The notes: generated by a model from the sequence alone, not told the origin. A stretch of 32,309 nucleotides of DNA from a bacterium (GCA_004562915.1 SFQZ01000024.1:1-32309); one strand, 5' to 3'. Shown: positions 10,201 through 18,178, counted from the first letter of the stretch. Numbers and translations: made by a program.

Positions 10201-10323
10201 ATCATCCACATCCTGTTCCATTTTTTCCTTTGTTTCATAGTATTTGTGATCGGAATGAGCTGCCACTCGATTATCACAAAAATACGTGGGGTCTTTTACA
10301 AGATCATAATTAAATGTTTTCAT
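7285..10323 (-). CDS. Beta-galactosidase, glycoside hydrolase family 2 (LacZ-type)
   Basis: At about 1012 residues this matches LacZ-type GH2 enzymes in length and five-domain order: sugar-binding jelly-roll, Ig-like, TIM barrel (about residues 320-620), Ig-like, and C-terminal beta-sandwich. The catalytic acid/base lies in WSCGNESFGG and the nucleophile in ICCEYTHAMGNS, matching the E. coli LacZ motifs. It hydrolyses lactose or other beta-galactosides in the cytoplasm. The ATG at 10323 (protein start MKTFNYDLVKDP) follows AGGAGGG. A start 45 bases upstream would place the first codons inside a terminator hairpin, so I reject it. No promoter fits between that hairpin and the ribosome site, so expression depends on read-through from the transporter genes. 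Confidence 0.95.
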   Translation of the reverse strand: MKTFNYDLVKDPTYFCDNRVAAHSDHKYYETKEKMEQDVDDFRFSLNGLWKFHYAKNYASTILGFEREEYCCKSWDDIRVPAHIQMEGYDIPQYANVQYPWEGREEAEPGEIPVRFNPVASYVKYFEVPEQMKGKRVFVSFQGAESGIALWLNGTFVGYSEDTFTPSEFELTPYLKEGENKLAAQVFKWTSSSWCEDQDFYRFSGIYRDVYLYAIPEVHVSDVKIQTLLDDTFTKADLTVDLKVTAAGKVRITLSKDGQEVQKLEGGLEEKSGYVMKVEKPELWSAESPVLYDLLIEVMDENGAVSEVIPQRVGFRRFEMKDSIMMLNGKRIVFKGVNRHEFSSVTGRNVSREELIKDLVTMKRNNINAIRTCHYPDAVGIYELCDEYGIYMIAECNMESHGSWDISAEQTGDFSGVVPCDQPDWMDMMLDRVNSMYQRDKNHPAILIWSCGNESFGGKVIYEMSQLYRKMDPTRLVHYEGLFHDRRYNDTSDMESQMYPSVESIKEFLAKDRSKPFICCEYTHAMGNSCGAMHKYTDLTDTEPLYQGGFIWDYIDQSIYKKDRYGKEFQAYGGDFGERPTDYNFSGNGIAYGGERDESPKMQEVKFNYQNITAEVEKDKVRVINKNLFVNTDTFDCVVTLEKEGKLLKRVSMETHVAPLSEETYELPIPVQTIPGEYAVTVSFLLKADTVWANRGHEVAFGQGVYKVEAPKKAAKPAKFEVINSGHNFGVRGENFDVMFSYLNGGLVSYRFGGVEMIEMIPRPNFWRAPTDNDCGNLMPMRYAQWKVASMYVSHKYPADGPYPEMKLPQIQVNEDCAAITFTYVMPTTPVSECQLTYQVYGDGSIRTTLSYDPVKELGDMPEFGVMFKFNADYNNVTWYGMGPEETYVDRCKGAKLGVYKNKVEDNVAKYLVPQECGNKVGVRWASVTDRKGRGMMFMGDQMEFSALPYTPHEMENAMHPYELPQVHYTVVRVSAQQMGIAGDDSWGAKTHPEYLLNTDGEMEFTFTFKGI

Positions 10324-10341
10324 TTTATCTTTGCCCTCCTG

Positions 10342-10378
10342 AAAAAACAGGCGGATATTCCACATCAAATATCCGCCT
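10342..10378 (-). terminator. Intra-operon terminator between permease and GH2 genes
   Basis: On the minus strand arms 10369-10378 and 10349-10358 form a perfect 10 bp GC-rich stem, followed by a T6 run (10342-10347). The GH2 ribosome site begins immediately after the T-run. Confidence 0.85.
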
Positions 10379-10404
10379 AAATTTACTTATCATTATATCA
10401 TATT

Positions 10405-11214
10405 CTATTTGACAGCACCAGTAATACCTTCTGTAAAGCTCCTCTGGAAGCAGAAGAAAATGATTGCTGTAGGTATCGTACAGATGAATACACCCAGCAT
10501 CAGCATACCATAGTCTACTTTATATCCACCAAGCAGGTTGGCAACCAGCATCGGCATGGTGATGGATTCATTATTCTGCAAAATTACTTTCGGCCACAGG
10601 TAGTTATTCCATGCGTTCATAAATGTGATGATAATAGCTGCCGCATAGGTAGATTTCATTGTCGGCACAAACATGCGGAAGAATATTCCAATCTCACTAA
10701 GACCGTCAATACGGGCTGCTTCAATGATATCATGCGGAAATGACCGGGATGCCTGTCTAAACATCATGATCATAAACGGTGTTGATATGGACGGAAGCAT
10801 GAACGCTACCATGGTATTTACCAGTTTTAAGGATGAAAACATACGGAACATAGGAATCATGATTGCCGCAAACGGAATCATCATAGCTGTCAGCAATACT
10901 GCAAATACCGCATCTTTTCCTTTGTCATGATAAATCTCAAAGCCATATCCTGCGATGGAACATACCAGGAGACAGAAGAACGTAAGTACCGCTGCATTCC
11001 GGAAAGAATTCCACAGTGCCAGTCCAAGATTCTGGTTGGCAATCAGTGCTTTGAAGTTTTCTATCAGATAAGTTCCCGGAATCATTCTTCCTCTGGATAC
11101 ATCTACACTTTTATTGGTAGCTGCACACGCCATATAATACAGCGGGAACACGGAGAGCAATGATACAATTGTCAAAAATGCATACTGAAATATCTTTTTA
11201 CCTTTACTCATCAT
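10405..11214 (-). CDS. Carbohydrate ABC transporter permease, MalG/LacG type
   Basis: The 269-residue inner-membrane protein has the size and six-helix pattern of the second permease of CUT1 sugar importers. The EAA loop that contacts the ATPase is visible as IIEAARIDGLSEIGIFFRMF near residues 160-180, and the protein ends with the usual SFTEGITGAVK. Its ATG overlaps the stop of the upstream permease by four bases (ATGA, 11211-11214), a mark of translational coupling. With the upstream permease and binding lipoprotein it forms the import channel. No ATPase is encoded nearby, so a shared MsmX-like ATPase is likely. Confidence 0.94.
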   Translation of the reverse strand: MMSKGKKIFQYAFLTIVSLLSVFPLYYMACAATNKSVDVSRGRMIPGTYLIENFKALIANQNLGLALWNSFRNAAVLTFFCLLVCSIAGYGFEIYHDKGKDAVFAVLLTAMMIPFAAIMIPMFRMFSSLKLVNTMVAFMLPSISTPFMIMMFRQASRSFPHDIIEAARIDGLSEIGIFFRMFVPTMKSTYAAAIIITFMNAWNNYLWPKVILQNNESITMPMLVANLLGGYKVDYGMLMLGVFICTIPTAIIFFCFQRSFTEGITGAVK

Positions 11215-12098
11215 CGTTCATCACCTACTTTCATCTGAAGCAGTGCCAGAATGGCCACCATAACCAGGATTATAATAGACATCGCTGCAGCATATCCGAA
11301 GTTCGGGCTCTGCACAAAAGATGTATTATAAATATAATGGGACATTGTCATAGTTGATTTACCAGGACCACCGTTGGTCAGGTTCAGGGATTCATCAAAC
11401 AACTGAAGGGTACCATTTGTTGAAGTAATCGTTGTCAAAAGAATGGTAGGCTTCAGCAACGGTACTGTAATCTTGAAGAATGTCTGTATTGGGCTTGCAC
11501 CGTCAATCTTTGCCGCCTCATATACAGAATACTCGATATTCTGCAGTCCGGACAGATAAAATACCATATTGTAACCGGTCCATCTCCATACCAGAGCGAT
11601 AATGATAACTGCACGTGCGGTCCATGCATTGGCAAACCACATAATCGGACTCAGACCGAATCCACGAAGAACTGTATTGATAAACCCATCATTTGCAAAC
11701 ATGGAACGGAAAATCATGGAATAGGACACCAATGAAGTGGCACATGGCAGGAAAATACAGGTACGGAAAATACCCTTAAATCTCAAATCTTTGTTATTCA
11801 GCATAGAAGCCAGTGCCAGTGCCAGTACCAGCATGATCGGTACCTGAATAATCAGATAGAAAAATGTGTTAAATAATGTTCCTCTAAATGTAGGATCCTT
11901 TAAAATACGTGCATAGTTTGTAAAGCCTCCAAACTTCAGGTTCACGCCCAGACCTGTCTTTAATGACAGGATAAATGCCTGAATCATTGGATAAAAGCTG
12001 CAAAGACAGATCAACAACACTGCCGGTGTCAGAAATGCCCAGCCTGTCAGATTATGTTTTTTCTCAAGTGTCATACCTTTTTTCTTCTGACTGCTCAT
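11211..12098 (-). CDS. Carbohydrate ABC transporter permease, MalF/LacF type
   Basis: The 295-residue inner-membrane protein is the first permease of the CUT1 importer. It shows the EAA-loop stretch YEAAKIDGASPIQTFFKIT near residues 215-235 and LTNGGPGKSTMTMSHYIYN near the C-terminus, a region well conserved in LacF/UgpA-like proteins. AGGAGGG precedes the ATG at 12098. It overlaps the next permease by four bases and lies behind the binding-protein gene, separated by a hairpin. Confidence 0.94.
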   Translation of the reverse strand: MSSQKKKGMTLEKKHNLTGWAFLTPAVLLICLCSFYPMIQAFILSLKTGLGVNLKFGGFTNYARILKDPTFRGTLFNTFFYLIIQVPIMLVLALALASMLNNKDLRFKGIFRTCIFLPCATSLVSYSMIFRSMFANDGFINTVLRGFGLSPIMWFANAWTARAVIIIALVWRWTGYNMVFYLSGLQNIEYSVYEAAKIDGASPIQTFFKITVPLLKPTILLTTITSTNGTLQLFDESLNLTNGGPGKSTMTMSHYIYNTSFVQSPNFGYAAAMSIIILVMVAILALLQMKVGDER

Positions 12099-12131
12099 AG
12101 AAATGCGTCCCTCCTTTTCCTTTTTTCATCT

Positions 12132-12175
12132 AAAAAGGTCTGTCTGCTGCTTGTCCAAGCAGCAACAGACCTTTT
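12132..12175 (-). terminator. Attenuating hairpin between binding protein and permeases
   Basis: A roughly 20 bp stem with one bulged base is followed by a T5 run on the minus strand. It lies between the binding-protein stop (12214) and the permease start (12098). Partial termination here would give the excess of binding protein over permease that is usual in ABC sugar operons. Confidence 0.8.
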
Positions 12176-12213
12176 CTTACCTATTATTTATTTGTCAGTT
12201 AACTGCGAACTGA

Positions 12214-13587
12214 TTAAGCTCCCATACTGAATTCCAGTGTTTCCTGTGCTGTCTGAATTTCAGAATCAATATCTGCACCTGTCTGCGTAATATTGGAAAG
12301 AGCAGCACCTACAGCATCACGAGCATCATAGTAGAATGGACCTGTAGCGTTGGAAGGAGTCTTTGTAGCAAAGTCTACGATCTTAGCATATACAGCATCT
12401 CCGCCATAGAAATCAACCGGCTGCTGATAAACTTCTGATTCTCCAGCCGGTGCCCATGTTGCCAGAGCGCCTTTGGAGATAATATCATCATACAGTTCGT
12501 TGCTTCCTGCAAATGTAGCATTCATGAAATCTACAGCAAGGTCAACGTTCTGGCAGTTAGAAGAAATTGCCCAGGAAGAACCACCGTTATTGGAGTAGTT
12601 TGTAGCATTTGCAGCTTTGTCCAGTTTCGGCATATTAGTCATTCCCCATTTGCCTGCCTGGTCTTCAGCCATCTGTACAGAAGCCATGATCCAGCATCCG
12701 TTCATAGCACTTGCTGCTGTTCCGCTGTTCAGAGAAGAAATGTACTGATCCCAGTCTGTTACCTCTACCAAAGTTCCATCTGCAACCATCTGTGCATAGT
12801 CTTCGATGATTTCTTTCAGAGCTTCATTTCCAACAATATTTGCAGAACCATCTTCATTAAACAGAGAAGCTCCACAGGACTGCAGCATCATCATAACCTG
12901 GTCAGGAGAACCTGCCTGTGCTGTCAGCATCGGAACACCTGTCTTTTCCAGAACGACTTTTGCTTTTTCCATATAATCAGACCATGTAATGTCTGTAAAG
13001 TCGTCAATTGTATATCCTGCTTCTTCCAGAATATCGGTACGGATACAGTTAACAACAGCACCATTGTCAAACGGAATACCATAATTCTTGCCCTCTACTG
13101 TAGAGTAAGCTACTTTTGCGGAAGAGAACTGTGAGAAATCAATTCCGCTGTCTGTCAAATCTGTGAAAACATCCGGATAGAAGCTTACATATTTCTGGAA
13201 AGAGTTATCCTGCATCAGGAAGATGTCAGGCAGAGTGCTCAGATCACCTGCATTAACAGCTGTTGTGATTCTGGACTCGATATCATCAGACTGAATCTCG
13301 CTTACTTCTACTTTGAATCCTTCATGATCTTTTGCATAGATTTCAGCTGCTTTGTCGATTGCGTAAATGTTGAAATTCGGATCCCATGTCCAAACAGTCA
13401 GAGTGTTGTCATCTCCTGCGCTTCCTTCAACTACCTCAGTTCCGTCATCTGCTGCATCTCCTGCTTCATCTGTTGCTGCTCCGTCTCCTGCTGCATCACT
13501 GCTTGCATCACTTCCGCTGGAGCCGCAGGCTGCCATAGAAAATACCATTGCAGATGCTAATAATACAGAAATTACTTTTCTTTTCAT
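12214..13587 (-). CDS. Sugar-binding lipoprotein of a CUT1 ABC transporter
   Basis: The 457-residue extracellular solute-binding protein (family 1) starts with a lipoprotein signal, MKRKVISVLLASAMVFSMAAC; Cys21 would be lipidated. An Asp/Ser/Gly/Ala-rich linker (about residues 22-55) leads into the binding domain, which starts at NTLTVWTWDPNFN. The protein is anchored outside the membrane and delivers sugar to the two permeases encoded downstream. GGAGGG precedes the ATG. Position between an AraC regulator and beta-galactosidases suggests galactosides as ligand; the protein itself does not show the ligand. Confidence 0.93.
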   Translation of the reverse strand: MKRKVISVLLASAMVFSMAACGSSGSDASSDAAGDGAATDEAGDAADDGTEVVEGSAGDDNTLTVWTWDPNFNIYAIDKAAEIYAKDHEGFKVEVSEIQSDDIESRITTAVNAGDLSTLPDIFLMQDNSFQKYVSFYPDVFTDLTDSGIDFSQFSSAKVAYSTVEGKNYGIPFDNGAVVNCIRTDILEEAGYTIDDFTDITWSDYMEKAKVVLEKTGVPMLTAQAGSPDQVMMMLQSCGASLFNEDGSANIVGNEALKEIIEDYAQMVADGTLVEVTDWDQYISSLNSGTAASAMNGCWIMASVQMAEDQAGKWGMTNMPKLDKAANATNYSNNGGSSWAISSNCQNVDLAVDFMNATFAGSNELYDDIISKGALATWAPAGESEVYQQPVDFYGGDAVYAKIVDFATKTPSNATGPFYYDARDAVGAALSNITQTGADIDSEIQTAQETLEFSMGA

Positions 13588-13667
13588 GTTACATACCCTC
13601 CTAAATTATTGTTTTTTTGTCCACCTTTTTATAAATTTTGTCATAATCACTTTTTCTTCATTTGGTA

Positions 13668-13697
13668 ATTATGTACATTTTTTATATTTTTTGTGAA
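13668..13697 (-). promoter_or_regulatory. Candidate promoter of the transporter operon
   Basis: On the minus strand TTCACA (13692-13697) and CATAAT (13668-13673) are 18 bases apart, about 80 bases before the binding-protein start. The 210-base gap (13588-13797) is very AT-rich and other -10-like strings are present, as expected for an activator-dependent promoter. I saw no clear AraC-type direct repeat. Confidence 0.35.
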
Positions 13698-13780
13698 CCA
13701 ATATATACATATTATATCAACAGGAGTGTATGATTTGTTGTCATATTCAACTCTATTTTATGCACAATCGACCATTTTAA

Positions 13781-13810
13781 AAGGAGAGATGGCATTTTCA
13801 CCATCCCTCC
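13781..13810 (-). terminator. Terminator overlapping the end of the AraC gene
   Basis: Arms 13783-13792 and 13801-13810 pair over 10 positions. The only imperfect position is a G-U wobble on the minus strand; on the plus strand it would be A-C. CTCCTTTT follows. The stop codon of the AraC gene lies in the loop and its last codons form one arm. Confidence 0.6.
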
Positions 13811-14730
13811 TGGGTTTTTATATCATAATTCAACAATTTTCGCTCAAAGTGTTCTGGATTCTTTCGCCATTGTTGTGGCGAAACGCCCATAAGTCGCCGG
13901 AAATTCCTGTTAAATGTTGACAAGGTGGTGAATCCAGTTCTTGCCGCAATCGTCCCAATGGAATCATCTGTTCTTTTCAGTTCATCACATGCCGTCCTGA
14001 CTCTTACCCAATTGATGTACTCCACCGGTGTCATATCCATGCACTCTGTAAATACCCTGCGAAAGTGTGTCTCGCTGATATGACAGAAATCCGCCAGTTC
14101 TTCAATTCTAATCTGTCTCTCGAAACACTCGCTGATATAATCCAACGCCGGCGAGATAATCGCTCTATTCCCTTCTCTGATCTCCTGTTTTTCATCCTCC
14201 GGCTTATTGCATCGGGCAATTTCGACCATAAGTGCCAGCGTGAATCCTTTCACTTCCTCCAAATAAAAAGGTTTCTGACTGCGCATCGTCTCCAAAATCA
14301 GATGAATTAAAGCGGCCATCTCCGGTTGTTCCTCTTCCCGAAAAAACAAAGCTGTCTGATTGACCCGTCGAATAATCCGGGCTCCCATATGTGGATTATC
14401 CCGGTAGACTTCTGACAAAAATCCATCCGCGTCTATAAAAAGGTATTCCCATTTGCAAACATTATCATGATTGGAATTCGTCGTATGGGGAAAGTTTTTG
14501 GGAATCACAGAAAACATATTCCCGTGATAATGTCTGTCTTTTTCCTCCAGTACCAGGGTACCGTCTCCCTCATAGCAATATCCGATTTCCAGATGATTAT
14601 GAAAATGGAGATAATCAATATTTCTTCCATAATTCTGTATCCACTTTTCTCCCAGCAATGCCAATACAGGACTGCCGGCGGGAATCTCGTAATATCGATA
14701 CTCCATTTTTGGTTTTTTCTTTTTACTCAT
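13798..14730 (-). CDS. AraC-family transcriptional regulator
   Basis: The 310-residue protein has an N-terminal cupin-like sensor (HFHNHLEIGYCYEGDGTLVL, about residues 40-62) and a C-terminal AraC/XylS double helix-turn-helix (about 200-300). The latter includes IRIEELADFCHISETHFRRV and IGTIAARTGFTTLSTFNRNF, ending in GVSPQQWRKN. Such proteins bind a sugar and usually activate adjacent transport and catabolic genes. It lies directly upstream of the galactoside transporter on the same strand, so it is the likely local regulator. It also lies only 18 bases behind nrdD and may be partly transcribed from the nrdD promoter. GGGAG precedes its ATG. Confidence 0.9.
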   Translation of the reverse strand: MSKKKKPKMEYRYYEIPAGSPVLALLGEKWIQNYGRNIDYLHFHNHLEIGYCYEGDGTLVLEEKDRHYHGNMFSVIPKNFPHTTNSNHDNVCKWEYLFIDADGFLSEVYRDNPHMGARIIRRVNQTALFFREEEQPEMAALIHLILETMRSQKPFYLEEVKGFTLALMVEIARCNKPEDEKQEIREGNRAIISPALDYISECFERQIRIEELADFCHISETHFRRVFTECMDMTPVEYINWVRVRTACDELKRTDDSIGTIAARTGFTTLSTFNRNFRRLMGVSPQQWRKNPEHFERKLLNYDIKTQEGW

Positions 14731-14748
14731 GACAAACTCCCGGGAATA

Positions 14749-16893
14749 TTACATAGATTTTCTGTCCGCGATCTCCGCCATCTTGGCATCATTCAATCGT
14801 GTATCACCGTGAACACGACTATAGGAAAGATATCCGTTCATTCTGTCAATCTTGGTCAGATTTCTGGATCCACATACCGGGCACACGTCCATCTCCAGTT
14901 CCTGATGACCACAATCATCGCAATATGCAAGAGAAAGATTTACCCCTTCATAATATCCAAGATCCATAGCTCTGCGGATCAGCGCTTTGATGGCATGAAT
15001 GTTATAATCAATTGGATATCGTACATACTGAATCTTTCCGCCGTTACACAGTTCCCAGAATCTTCCTTCCAGATCTTGCTTTTGGATCGGAGAAATATCT
15101 TCCGAAACATGACAGTGGAAACTGTTGCTCACATAGGGTCTGTCAGAAACCCCACGGACTATTCCATACATTTTTCTGAACTGTTCCACCTGAAGTCCGC
15201 AAAGGCTCTCTGCCGGTGTTCCGTAAATTGCATACAAAATTCCGTCCTCTTTTTTGTATACTGCAATTTTATCATTAATATAACGGAGTACAGAAAGAGC
15301 AAATTCACCATCCTCCGCAATAGACTTGCCATTGTACAGTTCCTGCAGCTCATTCAGTGCCGTAATACCGAAAGATGCTGTCATAGGTTTTAAAATCGGG
15401 CGGATCTTGTCATGAGGTTTCAGATGTCCGCCATAGAAACCGCCTTCACAGTATGCCAATGGATTGGTAGATGCACGCATCTCACCCAGATAATCATACG
15501 TACGTTTATGGAGACCACGAATCATTTCCAGGTAAAAATCAAGTACTTCATAAAAATCCCTGTTCTCAGAACGTGACTTTGCCAGAATCATCGGTAGATG
15601 AAGACTGACTGCCCCGATATTGAATCTTCCCACAAATACCGGAACATCGTTCTCATCTGCCGGCTCCATTCCTCCACGCTCATACCACGGACTTAAGAAG
15701 GCACGGCATCCCATCGGGCTGATAACTTTTTTATACTTCTGATACATGCTGGAAATATATCCCTTTCCGCTCATGGACAGCCAGTCCGGATACATGGTTT
15801 TTGCAGAGCAGGCCACACCCGCCTCAAACACATCCTCCGCCTCGCATCCCGGTTCATGAATACTCTTGTCATACAAAAATACAATCTTAGGAAACAGCAC
15901 TGGTTTTTTATGTCCGACTTTTCCCTGACCTTCCCGATGCACATTAAGAAGTGAAATAGAAATCATCTTCTCAAATTTTCCGGTACCGAGCCCCAGTGTT
16001 ACCGTTACAAAAGGATAATCTCCCCTGGAGGAACCAACCGTATTCAGCTTGTACTCAATCCCCTGCCATCCCTGGTCACAGTCTCTGCATACTTTTTCCC
16101 AGGCATAAGTTCTGGCTTTTTCTTCTCTGCCGTTCCATTCCGGATCTGAATATTTCAAAAATTCCTCATAATATTTGTTATAGCTTTTCTGGGCATAGGG
16201 CGCCAGAATCTTATCCACTTCGGGAACCGTGAAACCACCATACTGCTGTGCTGCTGTGCTGAGGATAATGTCGCCCATAACATCAAAAGCAGTATCCAGT
16301 GTCTTTGGTTCGTTATACCATACATTACCCATCTCAAATCCGTCTTTCAGCACAGAAGCCACATCAAACAGACAGCAGTTCATGGTATCCAAACGGGCAG
16401 ACTGGTCATGGATATAAATATATCCGTCTTTGCATGCCTGCAGTTCATTTCTGTTCATGAAAAACTTACGGTACAATTCTTTGTTCAGTTCATTAAAAAT
16501 CAGACTTCTCTTGGTAGCTACCAGTGCACTGTCCGTATTCGCATTGCTTTTGTCTCCGATATACCGGATGGACTGACTCTTTGTGTATACTTCATCCATC
16601 ATATGAATAAAATCCACTTTATAGTTTCTATAATCCCGGTAACTTTTTGCCACAGCAGGATTTACCTGTTCCAGAGCTCCCTCTACAATATTGTGCATAT
16701 CCTGTATCAAGATGCCGTCTTTCTTTCCCCGGCTCAAAGCTTCCGCACGATCCGTAGCGTATTTGCAGATAAATTCAATCTCTTCATCCGTAAACTTATA
16801 CATGACACGATCGGCTGATTTGCTGACAGCACGGACAATTTTCTCTGCATTGAACTCCTCCCGTGTCCCGTCTTTTTTAATAATATATACCAT
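14749..16893 (-). CDS. nrdD: Anaerobic ribonucleoside-triphosphate reductase, class III
   Basis: NrdD makes deoxyribonucleotides without oxygen through a glycyl radical. The 714-residue protein has an N-terminal ATP-cone (KKDGTREEFNAEKIVRAVSK, residues 6-25) and the large ten-stranded barrel. A C-terminal zinc site follows (CDDC and CPVC), then IDRMNGYLSYSR, whose Gly is the radical site. GAGGAG precedes the ATG. A pair of NrdR-like boxes covers the promoter region. The activating radical-SAM enzyme NrdG, often the next gene in clostridia, is not adjacent; the next gene is the AraC regulator. NrdG must be encoded elsewhere if the enzyme works. Confidence 0.95.
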   Translation of the reverse strand: MVYIIKKDGTREEFNAEKIVRAVSKSADRVMYKFTDEEIEFICKYATDRAEALSRGKKDGILIQDMHNIVEGALEQVNPAVAKSYRDYRNYKVDFIHMMDEVYTKSQSIRYIGDKSNANTDSALVATKRSLIFNELNKELYRKFFMNRNELQACKDGYIYIHDQSARLDTMNCCLFDVASVLKDGFEMGNVWYNEPKTLDTAFDVMGDIILSTAAQQYGGFTVPEVDKILAPYAQKSYNKYYEEFLKYSDPEWNGREEKARTYAWEKVCRDCDQGWQGIEYKLNTVGSSRGDYPFVTVTLGLGTGKFEKMISISLLNVHREGQGKVGHKKPVLFPKIVFLYDKSIHEPGCEAEDVFEAGVACSAKTMYPDWLSMSGKGYISSMYQKYKKVISPMGCRAFLSPWYERGGMEPADENDVPVFVGRFNIGAVSLHLPMILAKSRSENRDFYEVLDFYLEMIRGLHKRTYDYLGEMRASTNPLAYCEGGFYGGHLKPHDKIRPILKPMTASFGITALNELQELYNGKSIAEDGEFALSVLRYINDKIAVYKKEDGILYAIYGTPAESLCGLQVEQFRKMYGIVRGVSDRPYVSNSFHCHVSEDISPIQKQDLEGRFWELCNGGKIQYVRYPIDYNIHAIKALIRRAMDLGYYEGVNLSLAYCDDCGHQELEMDVCPVCGSRNLTKIDRMNGYLSYSRVHGDTRLNDAKMAEIADRKSM

Positions 16894-16908
16894 TTTTTAT
16901 TCTCCTCA

Positions 16909-16955
16909 CTACTATATATAGTTATTATCCATTTTAAAAAATCAATATTTTGTAT
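16909..16955 (-). promoter_or_regulatory. Tandem NrdR boxes upstream of nrdD
   Basis: Box 1 has the perfect 12-base palindrome ACTATATATAGT at 16911-16922. Box 2, on the minus strand ACAAAATATTGA at 16942-16953, resembles the NrdR consensus. Their centres are 31 bases apart, the three-turn spacing known for paired NrdR boxes. They lie just downstream of the -10 element, so repression by blocking initiation fits. NrdR itself is not in the window. Confidence 0.72.
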
Positions 16956-16960
16956 GCACC

Positions 16961-16969
16961 AGTATATCA
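16961..16969 (-). promoter_or_regulatory. Extended -10 element of the nrdD promoter
   Basis: On the minus strand TGATATACT is an extended -10 (TGN plus TATACT), with only a weak -35 about 17 bases upstream. It is the best promoter candidate before nrdD and sits immediately upstream of the NrdR boxes. Confidence 0.55.
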
Positions 16970-17092
16970 CTGTTTCCATAAAAAGAAAAGAGTAAGAAAT
17001 ATAAAATTTCCTTCTCTTTTTCTCAACAATATTGTAAGTAATTTCAGTTGGATTTTTCTTGACAGATTCTGACCGCAAAATCCAATTGCTTT

Positions 17093-18178
17093 TTATTCAT
17101 AAACCGTTCCACTTGGAATCAGGACAGCCGAAAATCCTTCCTCACTGACAGATACCCTATCCCCTTCCAATAACAGGAGATTTCGAAAACCAGACGGATC
17201 ATACCATTCATCTGCATCCAGATAATACTCCTGCCCATATCCTTCCGCATCCACAACCACCAAAATTCCTTCATTTTTCACTGCTTGTACATCATACACA
17301 CCAGGTTGTATCTCTGTACCAACCTCAATTTCCTCCGAAGTAACAGTAATTTTCTGAGTCATCGGATTCTCTTTTGGTGTCAGCATCTGCTCAGTCTGTC
17401 CATTTTCCGTCTTAAAAGCAAGAATTCCTGCTCCGTTTACAGTAAGGACAGCTCCTTGATACAACCTTACATCTTCGATTTCATACATACCTTCATCGAT
17501 TTGATAATCCGAAATCCACCAACTGTTATAAAAACAATTCTCTACCTCATCATCCACAGAAAACCATGCATTTTCCGCATCTTCTCCTGCAGTTACCGTA
17601 TATCGTCCTTCCGGCAGCTGACACCCTACCGTATATTGTCCGGAAGTCAGCGGACTTTCAAAAATTTCACCCTCTTCGGAAAGCTCTCTTACCATGTTTT
17701 CATAAACATCCATCTGTAATTCAGGAACTTCCACTGCTTCCGCTGTATCATAACTTTCATAACTTTCCACTTCCGTTGTTGTCTCATCAAAAACACCACT
17801 CTCATTCAGGAAACCGAAAAGAATAAATAAGATAAAAATTCCAATCATCAACAGACTGCCTGTTGTTTTCTTTTGTCCATATGTCTTTTCAGTTGAAGAT
17901 GTCCGGTATGTACTGGCGGATGTGGTCTGCTGTTTTTGAGCCGATGATTCCTGCCTTTTTGCAGATGCTGCTTTCCATGTCTCTCCACTGTTGCGTTTTG
18001 TATCTGACTTTTCTGTTTTCGCATATTGCGTATCTTGCATATCTTCATATCTGACGGACATACTTTCCGGTCTTCTCTCGTTCAGATAATACCGTCCCCG
18101 CATAGATTTATAATACATTCCACAGCTTTGACAACGCCCATTTGCCACTTTTCCGCCACATAGACTGCATCTTTGCAT
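17093..18178 (-). CDS. Zinc-ribbon membrane protein with duplicated extracellular beta domain
   Basis: I do not recognise a named family. The 361-residue protein opens with a small zinc ribbon (Cys4, Cys7, Cys16, Cys19: CSLCG and CQSCG). A charged Ser/Thr/Gln-rich linker (about 40-105) and one transmembrane helix (about 108-124) follow. The outer part seems to hold two related beta domains: TVGCQLPEGRYTVTAGEDA (about 178-196) and EVGTEIQPGVYDVQAVKNEG (about 285-304) each open a copy, in the pattern G-x3-PG/EG-x-Y. A zinc ribbon on the cytoplasmic side with a sensor-like outer part would fit an envelope-associated role, but this is inference. GGGGGAG precedes the ATG. It is transcribed alone from its own promoter. 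Confidence 0.8.
   Translation of the reverse strand: MQRCSLCGGKVANGRCQSCGMYYKSMRGRYYLNERRPESMSVRYEDMQDTQYAKTEKSDTKRNSGETWKAASAKRQESSAQKQQTTSASTYRTSSTEKTYGQKKTTGSLLMIGIFILFILFGFLNESGVFDETTTEVESYESYDTAEAVEVPELQMDVYENMVRELSEEGEIFESPLTSGQYTVGCQLPEGRYTVTAGEDAENAWFSVDDEVENCFYNSWWISDYQIDEGMYEIEDVRLYQGAVLTVNGAGILAFKTENGQTEQMLTPKENPMTQKITVTSEEIEVGTEIQPGVYDVQAVKNEGILVVVDAEGYGQEYYLDADEWYDPSGFRNLLLLEGDRVSVSEEGFSAVLIPSGTVYE

Noticed and set aside
14467..15393. 308-codon plus-strand frame across the araC-nrdD junction
   Set aside because: It overlaps both well-supported minus-strand genes and their ribosome sites and has no recognisable protein features.
17045..17096. Hairpin (12 bp, one G-U) followed by CTTTTT on the plus strand, just after the zinc-ribbon gene
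   Set aside because: No plus-strand gene or promoter leads into it, and on the minus strand it lacks a T-run. It could stop antisense transcripts, but I cannot support that.
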